Shown piece after piece: positions 1-8,272 of a stretch of 64,000 nucleotides of DNA. The stretch covers positions 62,001-126,000 of the forward strand of contig NZ_JAWDKB010000001.1 in the NCBI RefSeq assembly GCF_032714495.1, written 5' to 3'. Position numbers and translations under genes: made by a program. Under the pieces are notes generated by a model, which had not been told where the DNA came from, did not search any database, and worked only from the letters and a program-made list of their open reading frames with translations. Origin of the DNA: Methanorbis rubei. Its GTDB lineage: Archaea; Halobacteriota; Methanomicrobia; Methanomicrobiales; Methanocorpusculaceae. Numbering within the stretch: the first letter of the stretch is position 1; each line of letters starts with the position of its first letter.

Positions 1-1
1 T

Positions 2-139
2 GTGCTTGGCAAGGTTCGCGGTATTTCTGAGAAGATGATCGCTGACTCCAAGACCGGTCTTGCAGCAGTTGTTCCGGCATCTGAAGAGCGGGATCTGATC
101 TTTGAGATGGTGGACTTCTTTATTACGAGAGGGTACTAA
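2..139 (+). CDS. C-terminal end of an unrecognised protein (5' truncated by window edge)
   Basis: An open frame enters from the left edge and stops at the TAA at 137-139, giving 45 C-terminal residues ending in VDFFITRGY. Codon use is like the neighbouring genes and a strong hairpin follows directly, so this is very probably the end of a real gene. The fragment shows no motif that I recognise, so no function is offered. The sequence to the left of the window is needed to identify it. Confidence 0.7.
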   Translation: MLGKVRGISEKMIADSKTGLAAVVPASEERDLIFEMVDFFITRGY

Positions 140-149
140 CCGACCCGCT

Positions 150-205
150 AAAACCGTAATGTGAGTGTCCGAACGCCATAGGCGTTCGGACACTCACACG
201 GTTTT
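150..205 (+). terminator. Long perfect hairpin downstream of the first gene
   Basis: The arms 161-177 and 181-197 are exact reverse complements (17 bp) around a 3-nt ATA loop. An outer stem of 8 bp (150-157 with 198-205) extends it, separated only by a 3-nt bulge on the left side. It begins 11 bases after the stop codon at 139. There is no long T-tract directly behind it. This could be a transcription terminator or an mRNA 3'-end stabilising structure; the fold itself is certain, the role is inferred. Confidence 0.7.
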
Positions 206-351
206 ACCGGCGCGGTCCACTCGCTTCGCTCGGTTGTAGTGGTTGACTGGGGACAAGTAATTGTTGTTCTGTTTTTGTTGTGTTGTTTGATTGTTGGATT
301 TTTTTTAATCCCTCTGGTTCATATTGACTGACGGCAATATTTTGTAGAGTT

Positions 352-1002
352 ATGGATCAGGCTGAGATTCTCACCGTTGTTCGCGATCATGTCCGCTCGT
401 GCTCGCTTGGCGAGTCGACCGGTCATGACTGGTGGCATGTGGTTCGTGTCGCCTCCCTTGCGGCAAAGATCAATCAATCAGCCGGAGGAGATCCGATCAA
501 AGTGGAGCTGACCGCTCTGCTGCATGATGTTTTTGATGAAAAGTTCTATGAGGGTAACGTCGCTGATGCTCTTAACGCTCTCATCGATCAGCTTGGTGTT
601 CGTGCGGCGCTTTCGAATGAGATCTGGGACGGCATCATCTTTGATATTCTGCATCTTGGTTTCAAAGGCGGTTTTGATCAAACCCCTCTGTCATTGGAAG
701 GACAGATTGTGCAGGATGCCGACCGGCTGGATGCTATTGGGGCTATCGGCATTGCGCGGGCATTTGCGTACGGAGGGGCAAAGGACCGTGAAATCTACAA
801 CTCTGATGAAGAAGTTGTAGCAGTTGGAACTGCTGCTGAGTACCGGAGCGGCAGCCGTCACACCATCAATCATTTTTACGAAAAACTTCTGCTCCTGCGG
901 GACCGGATGAACACTCCTGAGGGCCGTGCAATCGCAGAGCAGCGACATAAGTATATGGAAGAGTTTCTCGCTGAGTTTTATCGTGAGTGGGAAGGAGAGT
1001 AA
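352..1002 (+). CDS. HD-domain phosphohydrolase (YedJ-like)
   Basis: This 216-residue protein has the metal-binding HD-domain pattern: GHDWWHVVRV at residues 24-33 (His29), the paired His58-Asp59 in ALLHDVFDE, and a later Asp in QDADRLDAIGA. This arrangement, with an aspartate-rich QDADRLD helix, is typical of the YedJ/YpgQ type of soluble HD hydrolases, some of which hydrolyse nucleotides. The physiological substrate cannot be read from sequence. The ATG at 352 is the first in frame. The gene stands alone, followed tail-to-tail by the HepT-like gene on the other strand, with only 3 bases between them. Confidence 0.85.
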   Translation: MDQAEILTVVRDHVRSCSLGESTGHDWWHVVRVASLAAKINQSAGGDPIKVELTALLHDVFDEKFYEGNVADALNALIDQLGVRAALSNEIWDGIIFDILHLGFKGGFDQTPLSLEGQIVQDADRLDAIGAIGIARAFAYGGAKDREIYNSDEEVVAVGTAAEYRSGSRHTINHFYEKLLLLRDRMNTPEGRAIAEQRHKYMEEFLAEFYREWEGE

Positions 1003-1005
1003 CTC

Positions 1006-1350
1006 TTACCATCCCTTCTCTGCTAAGATTTGATCAATACCAATTTTCAGAGCAGGAATATCATTCTGCAAAACATCCCAGACCGTCTTCCAACTCACAT
1101 CATCGTAACTGTGGGTAAGCCGGTCCCGCATTCCTGCAATCAGCCGCCATTCGATTGTATTGTGCTCGTTTTTTGTTGCATCCGAGAGATTCTTGGAAGC
1201 TTCACCGATGATCTCCAGCGCTTTTGTTATCATATGCTGAGCGCGTTTGTCGCTTGTCAGTTCCGCATAGGTAAGATTTTGAAAATTCTCTTCAAGAAAT
1301 TCTATCTCATCATGAATATGGCGAATGTAGACACTGTCATGCCGGCGCAA
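1006..1350 (-). CDS. HepT-like HEPN-domain protein (DUF86), putative toxin
   Basis: A 114-residue helical protein with the HEPN RX4HXY motif, seen as RDRLTHSY near residues 73-80. In the characterised MntA-HepT systems this motif is an RNase active site and its Tyr is AMPylated by the partner nucleotidyltransferase, which silences the toxin. The start overlaps the end of the upstream nucleotidyltransferase gene by 14 bases, the usual two-gene arrangement. The call rests on the motif, the length and the partner. Whether this copy is an active toxin is unknown, but its catalytic R, H and Y are all present. Confidence 0.85.
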   Translation of the reverse strand: MRRHDSVYIRHIHDEIEFLEENFQNLTYAELTSDKRAQHMITKALEIIGEASKNLSDATKNEHNTIEWRLIAGMRDRLTHSYDDVSWKTVWDVLQNDIPALKIGIDQILAEKGW

Positions 1351-1657
1351 TCATAATCACCTCTTCCTCAATAAACGGTCTGAGGTATCTGCTGATTGCA
1401 TCGTCCAAAACCACGTCAACGGATCGTTTTATTTTATCTTCAAGATAATCAGCAAGATGCACTAAGTTCGCGAGCGTATACTCTCCCTCGCGGAATCCGA
1501 CGACAATATCCACATCACTTTCCGGCGTATCCTCTCCTCTGCTTACTGATCCGAACAGACCGATCGTTCGTACGCCGAAATGTTCCTGCATGTACGCCAG
1601 CTCACGCTCAAGCAGTGCCAGTACGTCTTTTTTGATACTCACGTAGGATTGTGTCAT
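1337..1657 (-). CDS. MntA-like minimal nucleotidyltransferase, putative antitoxin
   Basis: A 106-residue nucleotidyltransferase with the signature GSx10DxD: GSVSRGEDTPESDVDIVV, plus the third carboxylate in SVDVVLDD. Characterised homologues transfer AMP groups onto the tyrosine of the partner HEPN toxin. It is transcribed first, then overlaps hepT by 14 bases, so the pair is probably translationally coupled. A TATA-like AAAATATC lies on the minus strand near 1700. The pair sits between the HD hydrolase and the gltX promoter, a typical single-module insertion site. Confidence 0.87.
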   Translation of the reverse strand: MTQSYVSIKKDVLALLERELAYMQEHFGVRTIGLFGSVSRGEDTPESDVDIVVGFREGEYTLANLVHLADYLEDKIKRSVDVVLDDAISRYLRPFIEEEVIMIAPA

Positions 1658-1771
1658 CTTTCTGATGGTTACACAGTAATAGTCTGCCTGAGATAATGAT
1701 ATTTTCTCGAGCCCTGATGGTTAAATGGGAAACAAGTATAAACACCCCGCCCGCCAATATAATTCCCGCAA

Positions 1772-3454
1772 ATGTCCGATACAAATATTCGTGATGATAT
1801 CTTTCTTTTCGCTCTGCAGAACGCAGTAAAACACAAATCGGTTCCAAAAGCCGGTGCAATTCTCGGCTCTGTTATGGGTGCCCACCCTGAACTCCGCAGT
1901 CAGGCCAAAGAGATCAATGCCATGGTTCCTGCAATCCTTGCAGAAGTTGAGGCAATGTCTGTTGAGGAACGTGAGGCAAAACTCACCGCCTTATCGCCTG
2001 AGATGATTGAGAAGATGCATGAGAAAAAGGAACGGGTTCATGAACTTCCCGAGCTGCCCGAGGCCGAAGGCGGCGTTGTCATGCGGTTTGCGCCAAACCC
2101 GTCCGGCCCCCTGCACCTCGGTCACGCCCGTGCATCTGTCTTGAACGACTATTATGTCAGAAAATACGGCGGAAAATACTACTACCGCGTCGAAGACACC
2201 GACCCCAAACGCGTGGACCCGGCAGCCTACGACATGGTCACCGAGGATCTCAAATGGCTCGGCATTGGAATCACCGACATCGTCTACCAGTCCGACCGGT
2301 TCCAGACCTACTATGACTATGCAAGAGAGCTCATCAAACTCGGCGGTGCCTACATGTGCAACTGCAACAACGATGAGTTCCGCGAACTCAAGCTCAAAAA
2401 ACAGCCGTGTCCCTGCCGCAGCATGACCGTCGAGGAAAACCTCGCACGCTTTGACGACATGCTTGCAGGCAAGTATCAGGAAGGCGAAATAACCATGCGG
2501 GTCAAGACCGACATCGCCCACCCTGACCCGGCGGTCCGCGACTTTGCCGCAATGCGTGTTCTCACCTCAACTCCACATCCCCGCCGTCCTGAGATCTTTG
2601 TCTACCCGCTGATGAACTTCTCGGTCGCAATCGATGATCACCTGCTTGGCATGACGCATGTCATCCGCGGAAAAGATCACATCGCCAACACCCGCCGCCA
2701 GGAGTACATCTACCAGTATTTTGGTTGGAAGATGCCCTACTTCTACCATTACGGCAGAATGTCCATCGCAGGACTTGAGCTCTCAACATCAGGGATGCGC
2801 AAAGGAATCAACGAAGGCCTCTACACCGGATGGGACGACATTCATCTCGGAACGCTTCGTGCACTTGCCCGCCGCGGCATTCAGCCGGAAGCCGTCCGTG
2901 CCGCAGTCGTTGACATCGGTATTGGTGATACGGACATCTCCTTCTCATGGGAAAATTTGTTCGCCCAGAACAAAGCTGTCATCGATGCGCCAGCCGACCG
3001 GTACTTCTTTGTCCCTGACGCAGTCGAAGTAACTGTCGCAAACGCTCCGGCAATGGATGCCCATGCACCGATCTATCCAAACATGCCGGAACGCGGGGAA
3101 CGTCTCCTCTCCTTCACTGGAAAAGTTCTCCTGCCAAAGTCAGAGATTGAAGCAGGCCGCATGCTTCGACTGAAGGACCTCTTCAACATCAGAATGACCG
3201 GCGAGACAACCGCAGAGTATGCAGGCGACTCGCTAACTGAAGCAAGAGCGGCGAAGGCACCGATCGTTCAGTGGCTGCCTGCCGGAACGGGCGTTCCATG
3301 TTCCTTCCTGACGCCGGAAGGAACCAGTGAAGGATTCTGTGAAGCTGCTCTTCTTTCGTACGAAGGGAAAATCGTTCAGTTCGAGCGTGTGGGTTTCGCA
3401 AAGATTGACTCGGTGAAGAACGGCAAAGTCACCGCCTACTTCACCCACCGTTAA
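1772..3454 (+). CDS. gltX: Glutamyl-tRNA synthetase (archaeal, probably non-discriminating)
   Basis: A 560-residue class I aminoacyl-tRNA synthetase. The ATP-binding HIGH motif is PSGPLHLGHAR (HLGH at 115-118) after a helical N-terminal extension of about 100 residues, as in archaeal GluRS. The second signature appears as LELSTSGMRKG, a variant of KMSKS. The C-terminal beta-barrel anticodon-binding region follows, as in the GlnRS-like archaeal/eukaryotic branch. It charges tRNA-Glu, and in archaea without GlnRS it also misacylates tRNA-Gln for the GatDE amidotransferase. A TATA-like GTATAAAC at 1736-1743 places transcription start a few bases before the ATG, so the mRNA is probably leaderless. 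Confidence 0.97.
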   Translation: MSDTNIRDDIFLFALQNAVKHKSVPKAGAILGSVMGAHPELRSQAKEINAMVPAILAEVEAMSVEEREAKLTALSPEMIEKMHEKKERVHELPELPEAEGGVVMRFAPNPSGPLHLGHARASVLNDYYVRKYGGKYYYRVEDTDPKRVDPAAYDMVTEDLKWLGIGITDIVYQSDRFQTYYDYARELIKLGGAYMCNCNNDEFRELKLKKQPCPCRSMTVEENLARFDDMLAGKYQEGEITMRVKTDIAHPDPAVRDFAAMRVLTSTPHPRRPEIFVYPLMNFSVAIDDHLLGMTHVIRGKDHIANTRRQEYIYQYFGWKMPYFYHYGRMSIAGLELSTSGMRKGINEGLYTGWDDIHLGTLRALARRGIQPEAVRAAVVDIGIGDTDISFSWENLFAQNKAVIDAPADRYFFVPDAVEVTVANAPAMDAHAPIYPNMPERGERLLSFTGKVLLPKSEIEAGRMLRLKDLFNIRMTGETTAEYAGDSLTEARAAKAPIVQWLPAGTGVPCSFLTPEGTSEGFCEAALLSYEGKIVQFERVGFAKIDSVKNGKVTAYFTHR

Positions 3455-3463
3455 CTTTTTTTT

Positions 3464-4120
3464 ATGTCTGCTGCCGAGGTTTCCACACTGCTTTCATCCG
3501 CAGAGATTCTTCCCGTTCACGTGCGTTATGCAGTGCATCATCTCACCAAACCCGAACGTGCGGTGCTCTATGACGAGACAAGTCCTCTTCATCGTTCGGT
3601 TGTCGGAAAATACTTCGAGGCTCTGGTGTATGAACTGCTGCTTAGCGCTGTGGAAAACTCTGACGCGGTTGTTTCGGTTGTCTCGAAGTTTTCGGATGCC
3701 TGCTTTGTCCCGTACGACAAGTATGCGCCTGACGGACTGTGGTACTCCCGCGACGGAGGAATCCGGTTTAAGGTTGATGGCCGCGTTGCAGCAGAGATGG
3801 ATCTTTTGATCAAGACTGCTGATGGTGTCCGGGTGTTTGGCGAGGTGATCGTAAATCCGTCGAGTGTTCGCGGGTTCCGCAGCGAAATCGCTGCAAAAAA
3901 ACAGTTGCTGTCCGAACTCTACGGAGATCCCGTAGAGTTTCTCATGGTACTTGCGTCTCCTCCCGCCGAGGGCGGTCTTCGCTGTCTTGAAGGACAGGAT
4001 TCTCATGCGGTTGTTTTGAATGGCGATTCATCCTACGCAATGGTGCATCCGGGCGAAGTCATGAAACGAAAGCTCACACCGTCTGCAAGCAGAAAAAGGA
4101 TTGACGGAAAAAACTGGTAA
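3464..4120 (+). CDS. Uncharacterised protein, possible PD-(D/E)XK nuclease-like fold
   Basis: A 218-residue protein starting 9 bases after the gltX stop, so probably co-transcribed. I do not recognise a named family. The middle part reads like a restriction-endonuclease-like core: an early helix with Glu52 (KYFEALVYELL), then AEMDLLIKT (Asp113), a turn, VFGEVIVN (Glu127) and a lysine-containing helix (AAKKQLL, 144-150). The lysine normally two residues after the glutamate is absent and may have moved to that helix, as happens in some family members. The nuclease idea is an inference from pattern only. The C-terminus is basic (RKLTPSASRKRIDGKNW), compatible with nucleic-acid contact. Confidence 0.7.
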   Translation: MSAAEVSTLLSSAEILPVHVRYAVHHLTKPERAVLYDETSPLHRSVVGKYFEALVYELLLSAVENSDAVVSVVSKFSDACFVPYDKYAPDGLWYSRDGGIRFKVDGRVAAEMDLLIKTADGVRVFGEVIVNPSSVRGFRSEIAAKKQLLSELYGDPVEFLMVLASPPAEGGLRCLEGQDSHAVVLNGDSSYAMVHPGEVMKRKLTPSASRKRIDGKNW

Positions 4121-4122
4121 AA

Positions 4123-4845
4123 TTATGCCGGGAAGTACGGGCAGTTTGCCTTGACACAATCACGGTTTCTTTTTGTATATTTGCAACGGATCTTCTCGGG
4201 TATGTCCATAGGGACATTGTAGTATTTTTCAGAGTTCTGTGCGGTAACACTGATAGCAGTAAACGTACAGCGTTTGCAGCAACATGGTCCTTCGATCTCA
4301 CTGATCTTTGTCATACATTCCGCTACTATCATTGCTCCTTCGGCCCATCCTTCCTTGTTATGGATGTTCATGCCGGTGAGGACCGAATGGAAAATTCCTG
4401 CACTCATCGCTCCACCGCTGGTTCCGGTCTCCAACTGGATCTTATAGGGGATGTGTGTCCCTCGCTTTATGATTTCCATGAGGGATGCCTTGAAGTCGTC
4501 AACGTTTCCTCCGTTGTTTTTGTATGCAGTGAGGAGTGAGGCGGCAACAATACTGTGATGCTCCTGCTGCCGGAACGCAATTACCGGGCTGCTCATGATC
4601 TCAGTGGCAATTTCAATAGGATTTTTTGATGTACTCCGTACGCAGATGGATCGGATCATCTCTTTGCCTGGGTCTTTTCTACAGTGCTCGCAGATGTAAT
4701 GTCCTTCTTTGCAGAGCACAACGTCAGTGTATTTTCTTCCGCAAATAGCACAATGCATTGTTTGTGCCGGATGAACAACTTTGATTGGTGCACCGCAAAG
4801 GATGCATGTGTCTGGATTATTTTTCCCACCACTCATTTTGATCAC
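4123..4845 (-). CDS. Cysteine-rich DUF5714-family protein
   Basis: A 240-residue protein with an N-terminal zinc-finger-like region (CILCGAPI, HCAICGRKY, YICEHCRKD) and further cysteines near the C-terminus (GPCCCKRCTF, CVKANCPYF). The glycine-rich LETGTSGGAMSAGIF segment lies between. The pattern matches the DUF5714 proteins of methanogens, of unknown function; metal or Fe-S binding is likely from the cysteines. The gene converges on the 3464-4120 gene with a 2-base gap. On the minus strand, TTTTAAGTAAAAA near 4870-4882 could be its TATA box. Confidence 0.8.
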   Translation of the reverse strand: MIKMSGGKNNPDTCILCGAPIKVVHPAQTMHCAICGRKYTDVVLCKEGHYICEHCRKDPGKEMIRSICVRSTSKNPIEIATEIMSSPVIAFRQQEHHSIVAASLLTAYKNNGGNVDDFKASLMEIIKRGTHIPYKIQLETGTSGGAMSAGIFHSVLTGMNIHNKEGWAEGAMIVAECMTKISEIEGPCCCKRCTFTAISVTAQNSEKYYNVPMDIPEKIRCKYTKRNRDCVKANCPYFPA

Positions 4846-5220
4846 ACTCTCATCATCAATGATCTGGGTTTTTACTTAAAACAGTCATTTAGCACTGTTC
4901 ATCGCAAAAGTATCGTGCAGCTGTTATTTCGTAAATTTTCCCAGTCTAGCATCTCAATTATATGTTCTCACCATATATATTTGTGCCGAGAAAGTATTTC
5001 TTTTGCAATACTATCATTCGACTATGTCACATACTCCACGGTGGTTTCGATTGCGAAATGTACCGAATTTTCAGCATCGTCGCCTGTTTACTTCCTTATT
5101 TTTGCAAGACAGCTCGACATCAGCAGGCTCCCATCTCTCCCATCCTTTACAGTCCGAAGACTGATCTCTGGGGCAATGAGTGATAAATTCCTATACTCAC
5201 TGCCTTGCTACTCTCGCGGT
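4846..5220. other. Gene-free stretch between DUF5714 gene and dys
   Basis: About 375 bp of relatively AT-rich DNA. It contains the likely promoter of the DUF5714 gene at its left end and a TATA-like ATATATATTT at 4974-4983. A plus-strand reading frame crosses it, but it also runs antisense through both neighbouring genes and has no start signal or recognisable domain. I see no RNA gene, and none of the intergenic repeat families of this window. Confidence 0.6.
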
Positions 5221-6183
5221 TCATTTTCTCACTGCCCCTGATGCCAGCAGTGCAGACACGATGATCGGAAGGGCAATGGTGATGTCGCAGAAGCACTGGA
5301 GCTTCTTTGACTCAGGTTTCTCTTTTCCCCAGCTCACCGCCTCTTCAAAGGTACAGCCTGAGAGTCCTCCCCAGTGCGGTGCATCGGTGGTGTACTGAAT
5401 CGCATACGTGTGCCCGCCGATGTAGTTCTTGCTGTTTCTTGGAGGGATAACTTCTGTCTGCTGAATAAAGTTCTTCGGTGTTCCGCCGCCAAGGTAGATG
5501 ACACCCGTCTGCTTTGCATCCTCAACAAATGCGGCGAGTTCACTTGCGTCTGCTATCTGGTCGATGATGAGCTCTGCCCCACTGCGGTGCGCGTTCACGA
5601 GTCCGATGCCAATTGCCGAGTCTGCAAGGGCAGGGACATGTACCGGCACATGATTTTTTGTGCAGGCTGCAAGTAAGCTTCTTCCCTCCGGACGGTCAGA
5701 GATGATTTTTTCTCCGAGGAGATTGAGAAACGCTCTGCTGCTCAATCTTGCATCCCCAAGGGTCTTTGCAAAATTTCCTATGTACTGCTCCACATTCTGA
5801 AATTCTTTTTCCACTGCAAAGACATCGTATATCCTGTCAATTCCTTGTTGATACAGCTCGGCATCATTTACCAGATGCGATCCCTTGTAGTGCCTGACAC
5901 CGAGGTGTTCGCAGACGTCATGAAAGATGTTTGCACCTGTTGAAACGATTGCGTCCACAAACCGGTGTTCCACCAGCTGGATGAGGCATTCCTGCATTCC
6001 GGCAGGAATCATGGCGCCGGAGAGTCCAAGGATGATGGTGACATCAGGGGTTTCAACCATCTCCTTCCATATCTGGTAACTTTCGCCAAGTTTTCCTCCC
6101 TGAAAACCTGTGCGGCTCATTCGATCCAACAGTTCGTCCACCGATGCTGCCGGATGCATGGGGTTCGTGGGATTATTCAGCAT
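5221..6183 (-). CDS. dys: Deoxyhypusine synthase
   Basis: A 320-residue NAD-dependent enzyme that transfers the aminobutyl group of spermidine to a lysine of translation factor aIF5A, the first step of hypusine (or deoxyhypusine) formation. Diagnostic features are the NAD-binding ILGLSGAMIPAG (51-62), STGANIFHD (81-89), and the catalytic lysine Lys237 in YLGGGTPKNFIQQTEV. The length is close to archaeal family members. On the minus strand a TATA-like GGTATAAACC near 6211-6220 lies about 30 bases before the ATG. The aIF5A gene itself is not in the window. Confidence 0.96.
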   Translation of the reverse strand: MLNNPTNPMHPAASVDELLDRMSRTGFQGGKLGESYQIWKEMVETPDVTIILGLSGAMIPAGMQECLIQLVEHRFVDAIVSTGANIFHDVCEHLGVRHYKGSHLVNDAELYQQGIDRIYDVFAVEKEFQNVEQYIGNFAKTLGDARLSSRAFLNLLGEKIISDRPEGRSLLAACTKNHVPVHVPALADSAIGIGLVNAHRSGAELIIDQIADASELAAFVEDAKQTGVIYLGGGTPKNFIQQTEVIPPRNSKNYIGGHTYAIQYTTDAPHWGGLSGCTFEEAVSWGKEKPESKKLQCFCDITIALPIIVSALLASGAVRK

Positions 6184-6255
6184 AGTTCTATAATTTTATG
6201 TCGGCAGGGTTTATACCAATGACGAATCTGACGACTTTGTATTTTGTTCATGAAT

Positions 6256-6375
6256 CTCACAAAAAGATTTAGCTGTTTTCTTCTGAAAAATGTTGAACGA
6301 AAGAGTGGTGGATTTTTCCAAGTAAAACCACATTCGCCACTTATCCACTTACTTTTTTTCAGAAAAAAATAGATT
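6256..6375. repeat. Intergenic inverted repeat, GATTTAG/GAAAAAAAT family
   Basis: The left part reads CACAAAAAGATTTAGCTG followed by TTCTTCTGAAAAA (about 6258-6290). The right part reads CCACTTATCCACTTAC then TTTTTTTCAGAAAAAAAT (about 6335-6370). The two outer parts are imperfect complements of each other and closely match the middle arms of the large element at 17163-17408. This is a degenerate single copy of that family, placed 11 bases beyond the stop of the CBS gene at 6386 and upstream of dys. Confidence 0.7.
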
Positions 6376-6385
6376 GAGAATATAT

Positions 6386-7159
6386 TCAGATTGCGTCAAT
6401 CAGTGACTTGCGTGTTGCAAATCCAACTATCTTCTCGCCGTCTGCAATCGGAATTGTACTGATGTTTTTGGACAACATCGTCTCAACCACTTTCGTTACC
6501 GGCGTTTTTGCCGGCATCGTGATAATGGGGCTTGACATGATGTCTGATGCGGTGACGTTTCGAAGCGCGTTTTCGAAATGTTTGTCAATCTCGCTCTTGA
6601 GTTTCACAAGAATTTTTGCAATGTCGGTCTCGGTCACAATACCGACCGGTTTGTGTCCGTCCATCACCACAAATCTCGTTGCACCGTCCCCAACCATGCG
6701 GCGGTGAAGCTGGACCACGCGGTCGTCCAATGCAATGCGTGGTGCAAGCTCTATCATGGTCTCAATTGTTCCCTCGGGCTTTACTATTTTCAGAAGATCA
6801 CCGGTGGTTACCTGTCCGATCAACCGGTGTTCCTCATCCCAGACTACAACAATTTTGTATCTCTGGAGCAGCGGGATCAACAGATCCACATCCTGATCCT
6901 GGTAAACCGAGGTGAAGTCTTCGCGGGTTACGCTTGCAACACGGATCTGTGATGCAGGAATGTTTCCGGTTTTTTTGCTTCCCATCTTCTCTGCGATGGT
7001 ACGGCGAGACGCGGTTCCAACAACCACACGGTCGTTGGTGACTACAATCGGATCGATTCCTTCAGCAAGCATTTTGTCAAGTGCTTCAGGGATTAACGCT
7101 GACTTTGCAATTGACACTGGTTTAGACATTACATCCTTTACGGTTAACTTCGGTTTCAT
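6386..7159 (-). CDS. Four-CBS-domain protein
   Basis: A 257-residue protein made of two CBS pairs: VKDVMSKPVSIAKSALI starts the first, RNVTASDIMSSPIITMP starts the fourth, with VTTGDLLKIVKP and VTETDIAKILV marking the ends of the middle domains. CBS pairs bind adenosyl ligands such as AMP, ATP or SAM and act as energy or metabolite sensors. No enzyme domain is attached, so it may regulate a partner. It has a good Shine-Dalgarno GGAGG 9-12 bases before the ATG. It is the last of three CBS genes in a row and is separated from the preceding one by a 162-base gap containing a hairpin. Confidence 0.93.
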   Translation of the reverse strand: MKPKLTVKDVMSKPVSIAKSALIPEALDKMLAEGIDPIVVTNDRVVVGTASRRTIAEKMGSKKTGNIPASQIRVASVTREDFTSVYQDQDVDLLIPLLQRYKIVVVWDEEHRLIGQVTTGDLLKIVKPEGTIETMIELAPRIALDDRVVQLHRRMVGDGATRFVVMDGHKPVGIVTETDIAKILVKLKSEIDKHFENALRNVTASDIMSSPIITMPAKTPVTKVVETMLSKNISTIPIADGEKIVGFATRKSLIDAI

Positions 7160-7270
7160 TTTGCTGCCTCCTTTTTTTTGTTTTTTGTGGTATTCTACGA
7201 TTTTTCTACAGGTTCATACAGCCCTGTGATTCCTGTATGAGGAAGTCCTGAATGCGTTTGTTTCGTATTG

Positions 7271-7312
7271 GCACCGGTCGGATCATCCGTTTTTTTAGGA
7301 GCCGTCCGGTGC
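7271..7312 (-). other. Hairpin between two CBS genes
   Basis: GCACCGG (7271-7277) and CCGGTGC (7306-7312) are complementary, and inner bases add further partial pairing around a T-run. It lies 9 bases beyond the stop of the 7322-8242 gene. It may terminate or process the upstream two-gene transcript and so make expression of the third CBS gene partly independent. The pairing is seen; the role is inferred. Confidence 0.45.
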
Positions 7313-7321
7313 ATGGTGGGT

Positions 7322-8242
7322 TCACATATCTTCTGCGAGAGCTTTTACCAGATCGAACTCGGTCACAATACCGGTGAGTTTGCCGTTGTCGATCACCGGG
7401 AATGCGCCAATACCGAACTCAAGCATCTCGCGGGCGACCTCGTCGATTCTTTTGCCCGGGGTCATCGTGCGGATGTTTGTCGCTGCCATAAGTTCCCGCA
7501 CCGGCAGGTTCAGAACTTCGTCGACTGAACCCGTGTTCATGTTGGAGAAGACTTTGCCTCCGCCGATGTATCCCATGATATCGGTTGCCGTGATCATACC
7601 GATGAGGAGATCATCCTTTACCACCGGAAGACGGCGGTAGTCATGATCAACCATCTGCTTGGTGACATGGCTGATGGGAACGTTCGGTGCGACAACCTTC
7701 GGCCGCTTGGTCATGATCTCATCAACCGTCAGGTCAGAGACCGTGTTCGCAAGCATTCTCATGATATCGTACTCGGTGACAATTCCTGCAATCGTGTTGT
7801 CAGGGTTGGTGATCGGGAAACTTCCGTGTCCGCTCTCAACCAGCAGACAAATAGCATCCTGTATCGAGGTTGCCGGCGTTAAGCAGTCCACTTTTTCGGA
7901 TGCGATCGCACGGATTTCATCGTTGAGTGCTGAGAGCAGGGAACCTTTGTGACGTTTGGTGACAAGGTTGTACCTGCTACCGCCTCCCATCATGTTGATG
8001 ACGTCGGTGATGGTGACGATGCCGAGAAGTTTTTTGTTTCCCGGATCAGTGATCGGCAGTCTGCGGAAGCTGTGTTTGCTCATCATCTCGACGCCTTCGA
8101 TGATGCTCATGGTGGGAGGTACGGATATTACGTTCGTTGTTGCGATAGCGAGAAGGTTACTCTTCTTTTCCGAGATCTTTGACTTTCCTTCTGTTCCGGG
8201 TATTTGTCGCTGTCCCTTTGATGATTTTGTGATATTTGACAT
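7322..8242 (-). CDS. Four-CBS-domain protein with charged N-terminal tail
   Basis: A 306-residue protein. After a 30-residue lysine- and serine-rich N-terminal tail come four CBS motifs, seen as VTITDVINMMGG, VTEYDIMRMLANT, ITATDIMGYIGGG and VTEFDLVKALAEDM at domain ends, with paired MTKRPKVVAP and LMAATNIRTMTPG starts. It is predicted to be a soluble nucleotide-binding sensor. It follows the CBS-zinc-ribbon gene with a 30-base gap, so the two are probably one transcript. No clear Shine-Dalgarno precedes the ATG, which suggests coupling to the upstream gene. The output partner is unknown. Confidence 0.93.
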   Translation of the reverse strand: MSNITKSSKGQRQIPGTEGKSKISEKKSNLLAIATTNVISVPPTMSIIEGVEMMSKHSFRRLPITDPGNKKLLGIVTITDVINMMGGGSRYNLVTKRHKGSLLSALNDEIRAIASEKVDCLTPATSIQDAICLLVESGHGSFPITNPDNTIAGIVTEYDIMRMLANTVSDLTVDEIMTKRPKVVAPNVPISHVTKQMVDHDYRRLPVVKDDLLIGMITATDIMGYIGGGKVFSNMNTGSVDEVLNLPVRELMAATNIRTMTPGKRIDEVAREMLEFGIGAFPVIDNGKLTGIVTEFDLVKALAEDM

Positions 8243-8272
8243 AGGTATCGTGCATGTAAAGTGATCGATGAG

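Noticed and set aside
4684-5241. 185-codon plus-strand frame across the 4846-5220 gap
   Set aside because: It is antisense to the DUF5714 gene at one end and to dys at the other, has no domain, no start signal and unusual composition. Treated as chance.
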